From Cellvibrio sp. (GTDB lineage: Bacteria; Pseudomonadota; Gammaproteobacteria; Pseudomonadales; Cellvibrionaceae), in contig DQHS01000064.1 of assembly GCA_003524365.1 (NCBI GenBank), positions 45,373-53,282 on the forward strand: a DNA stretch of 7,910 nt. Reading direction: 5' to 3'. A program made the translations under genes and the position numbers. Positions 6,519 through 7,910 of this stretch are shown piece after piece; position 1 is the stretch's first letter; each line of letters begins with the position of its first letter. The notes under the pieces were generated by a model. The model was not told the origin of the DNA and made no database searches. It saw only the letters and a program-made list of their open reading frames with translations.

Positions 6519-7501
6519 ATCCCATCTATCTCCAACAATAAATCGGCGCGACAAATGTCGGCAGCCACATACACCGCCGGTACCTGCGGATAGGCCTGCT
6601 CAACCCGCATTTTGATTTCGCCCAGATCGGCCGCGTTGCGCACATAAATTTTAAGCACTTCCGCCTGCAATAGTGGCAGGTCACCGGTTGTACTGGCGTA
6701 CTGCTGGGCGACATGCGCCAACAGCAAGTCGAGGTTTTCCAGGGTGACTGTGATTTGCTCGCTCAAGCTATAAGGGTGAAGCGTGACAAAACCCACCACA
6801 CTGGCGGTACCAGAGACAAACAACTTGGGCAATTGCCCCGGTAGCGACAGCAAACTCGCACGTGCAAACGAAGGGCTGCGCGGGCCATATTCGCTGGGAT
6901 AATGATAGGCGCTGGCCTGGCGTGGATTTTCAAAATGGTGCGGTGGTGTTTTGCTGGCAAGGGCATAAATCAACAAATCGCCGCCGCGATGCCCCAAAGC
7001 ACAAGCTGACGGGAACTGGTTTTCAGCGATATCAGCAGCGGCAAAGGCATCGAAACGCCCCAAGCAAAATTGGCGATAGCGCTCCAGCCCCTGCTCTTCG
7101 CCATTAATGTCGGCAAAATAATTCCACACCCGCACTAAATGAGGATAACCGCGTTCGCGCGTCTGCCCGAGCAGTTCACGGTAGAGGCGCTCGGTTGTGG
7201 CAGCCAGACCTGCTTCATCAGCCTCATCGGCCCAGAGCGCCAGCAACAGGTATTGATCGGTTTCGGCCCAGTAGCTGTGCGCGCCACAACCACGGGCAAT
7301 GCGGGCGGCAGCATCGGTAAATAGCTCACCCACGATACTGCCATCCAGCGGCAAAAGCCCGGTACTCACACTGTCGACACCTTCGCGATTGGCGCAGCGG
7401 GCATCAAAGCTCAAGCGCACCACACAGGCGTCTGCCTCGTGTTCTTCAAGAATGTCGTAATATCGACATTTAAGCGCCACCGGGTTTGCCACCATATCCA
7501 T
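6500..7501 (-). CDS. xanB2: Chorismatase (FkbO/Hyg5/XanB2 family), hydroxybenzoate-forming
   Basis: Cytoplasmic chorismate-cleaving enzyme, 333 aa, the family's usual length. Older annotation calls these 'pteridine-dependent dioxygenase-like'. XanB2 of Xanthomonas makes 3- and 4-hydroxybenzoate, the former as xanthomonadin precursor. Seen here: HLVRVWNYFADING (121-134), GLERYRQFCLGR (138-149), PSACALG (164-170), SGTAS (230-234) and ADICRADLLLEIDG (314-327). The Cys317 to Glu324 spacing of seven equals that of Hyg5 Cys327 and Glu334 as I recall them. Cys317 and Gly231 match the 3-hydroxybenzoate-forming (Hyg5) type rather than the FkbO type with Ala at both sites; the exact alignment was not computed. 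Phe238 stands where I would expect His in VGH. The start may be Met1 (7499-7501) or Met3, with no strong ribosome site; TATAAT lies 90 bases upstream. It is the first gene of a pair with the acyltransferase, overlapping it by 19 bases. It would supply the aryl head group. Confidence 0.92.
   Translation of the reverse strand: MDMVANPVALKCRYYDILEEHEADACVVRLSFDARCANREGVDSVSTGLLPLDGSIVGELFTDAAARIARGCGAHSYWAETDQYLLLALWADEADEAGLAATTERLYRELLGQTRERGYPHLVRVWNYFADINGEEQGLERYRQFCLGRFDAFAAADIAENQFPSACALGHRGGDLLIYALASKTPPHHFENPRQASAYHYPSEYGPRSPSFARASLLSLPGQLPKLFVSGTASVVGFVTLHPYSLSEQITVTLENLDLLLAHVAQQYASTTGDLPLLQAEVLKIYVRNAADLGEIKMRVEQAYPQVPAVYVAADICRADLLLEIDGIWNLSA
6528..6533 (-). promoter_or_regulatory. 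Shine-Dalgarno that decides the acyltransferase start
   Basis: GGAGAT on the minus strand, nine bases before ATG 6516-6518 and inside the end of the chorismatase gene. It favours the 267-residue acyltransferase over the 279-residue form starting at 6554. Confidence 0.65.
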
Positions 7502-7523
7502 TCACTCATCGCTCTCAATACAC

Positions 7524-7688
7524 TGCGCCACTCTAAGAAATAATTGCGCCAGGCTCGGGTTTTGTCGTCAACCCATTTCAATAGGCGCGGATTATAGGAG
7601 GAAAACTTCGCATCAATCCACGGGCTTTTCCGATTGCTGCCCGCAATATTCTGCCGGTTTACCAAAAGTAACGCCGCCTTGCGCCACT
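7524..7688 (+). repeat. Repeated TGCGCCA words in the divergent intergenic region
   Basis: TGCGCCA occurs at 7524-7530, 7545-7551 and 7680-7686; the first and third extend to TGCGCCACT. The first two start 21 bases apart, two turns of the helix, between the candidate chorismatase promoter and its gene. The third overlaps the candidate -35 of the UbiE-like gene. They could be copies of a regulator site, or chance in a GC-rich stretch. The rest of the 236-base gap (7502-7737) shows no gene. Confidence 0.3.
7591..7616 (-). promoter_or_regulatory. Candidate sigma70-like promoter for the chorismatase-acyltransferase pair
   Basis: On the minus strand a perfect TATAAT (7591-7596) lies about 90 bases upstream of the chorismatase start. 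TTGATG (7611-7616, 4/6 of TTGACA) is 14 bases from it, shorter than the usual 16-18, so an activator may be needed or the -35 is elsewhere. The implied 5' leader is about 80 bases. Positions are seen; promoter activity is inferred. Confidence 0.4.
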
Positions 7689-7707
7689 GCCAAGGCTCCC
7701 GTAAAGT
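7679..7707 (+). promoter_or_regulatory. Weak candidate promoter for the UbiE-like gene
   Basis: TTGCGC (7679-7684) and TAAAGT (7702-7707) are spaced by 17 bases and would start transcription about 24 bases before ATG 7738. Matches are only 3/6 and 4/6, so this is tentative. AGGGA (7723-7727), ten bases before the ATG, is a plausible ribosome site. Confidence 0.25.
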
Positions 7708-7737
7708 ACGCGCTTATTTTTTAGGGACTCCACAATC

Positions 7738-7910
7738 ATGACCAAAGATGAACAGAATCGTTTAGCTCCACACCCGGTACTGCCGGATTATTACGGCAAA
7801 GCTGAAGACCGGCGCACGCGCGTTGATGAGATGTTTGACTCATCGGCGGAGCACTACGACTGGATCACTGACGTTATGAGCTTTGGCTCGGGCCGCATGT
7901 ATCGCCGCCA
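7738..7910 (+). CDS. UbiE-like SAM methyltransferase, N-terminal fragment (right edge)
   Basis: The first 57 codons of a plus-strand gene cut by the window end. The segment RVDEMFDSSAEHYDWITDVMSFGSGRMYRR (split: RVDEMFDSSAEHYD at 28-41, then MSFGSGRMYRR at 47-57) matches the N-terminal pattern of UbiE/COQ5 methyltransferases (MFD..A..YD...MSFG..R.WRR). The SAM-binding motif itself lies beyond the edge. The preceding residues (MTKDEQNRLAPHPVLPDYYG) differ from the usual UbiE leader as I know it. With the divergent pigment genes beside it, this suggests a specialised paralogue acting on the aryl ring, rather than ubiquinone synthesis; that is inference. AGGGA lies ten bases before the ATG. Confidence 0.78.
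   Translation, partial: MTKDEQNRLAPHPVLPDYYGKAEDRRTRVDEMFDSSAEHYDWITDVMSFGSGRMYRR

Noticed and set aside
6085..6525. Minus-strand open frame of 146 codons overlapping the acyltransferase
   Set aside because: It is another frame of the acyltransferase gene, which carries NHPSLLD and FPEGTRT in the accepted frame; this frame shows no known motif.
7594..7602. Strong Shine-Dalgarno-like AGGAGG on the plus strand in the divergent region
   Set aside because: No ATG, GTG or TTG follows at a usable distance with an open frame; the stretch is better read as part of the minus-strand promoter area.
7411..7665. Minus-strand open frame of 84 codons running from the intergenic region into the chorismatase gene
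   Set aside because: Its C-terminal part is a shifted frame of the chorismatase start, its composition is Trp/Arg-rich, and it has no family resemblance or clear ribosome site.
1..7910. Mobile element, CRISPR, defence or toxin-antitoxin system
   Set aside because: No transposase, integrase, repeat-spacer array or toxin-like small gene pair was found; every substantial gene fits pigment synthesis or export.

Overview
The window carries most of one arm of an aryl polyene (xanthomonadin-like) pigment gene cluster from a Gram-negative bacterium. A LolA-like periplasmic carrier and an MMPL/RND exporter both imply an outer membrane. Gene content and order best fit a gammaproteobacterium, possibly a Cellvibrio-type genus; the genus is a guess from memory of such clusters and was not tested.

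Layout. Positions 1-4137 hold a compact minus-strand operon, read right to left: acyl carrier protein, FabZ/FabA-like hot-dog dehydratase, family 2 glycosyltransferase, 4-hydroxybenzoyl-CoA-type thioesterase, LolA-like protein and MMPL exporter (cut by the left edge). Gaps are -4 to about 42 bases. A 157-base gap with an inverted repeat separates this operon from a minus-strand SAM methyltransferase (4295-5035). A six-helix membrane protein of unknown function lies on the plus strand (5180-5740). It overlaps tail to tail with a minus-strand pair: a PlsC-like acyltransferase (5715-6518) and a chorismatase of the FkbO/Hyg5/XanB2 family (6500-7501). A 236-base divergent control region (7502-7737) follows, then the first 57 codons of a UbiE-like methyltransferase on the plus strand, cut by the right edge.

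How the genes fit together (inference from known aryl polyene and xanthomonadin pathways). The chorismatase would make a hydroxybenzoate head group from chorismate. A ligase not seen here would load it on the carrier protein. Ketosynthases and a ketoreductase (also not seen) with the dehydratase here would extend it into a conjugated polyene. The methyltransferases could decorate the aryl ring. The acyltransferase and glycosyltransferase would attach the polyene to a lipid or sugar anchor. The thioesterase would release or edit intermediates, and the LolA-like protein and MMPL exporter would move the product to the outer membrane.

The most notable points are a dedicated chorismatase inside the cluster with residues expected for a 3-hydroxybenzoate-forming enzyme, an 18-base in-frame tandem duplication in the exporter, an unidentified membrane gene on the opposite strand to its neighbours, and no second carrier protein or ligase in the place where E. 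coli-type clusters have them. No RNA gene, CRISPR array, insertion sequence or convincing terminator was seen.
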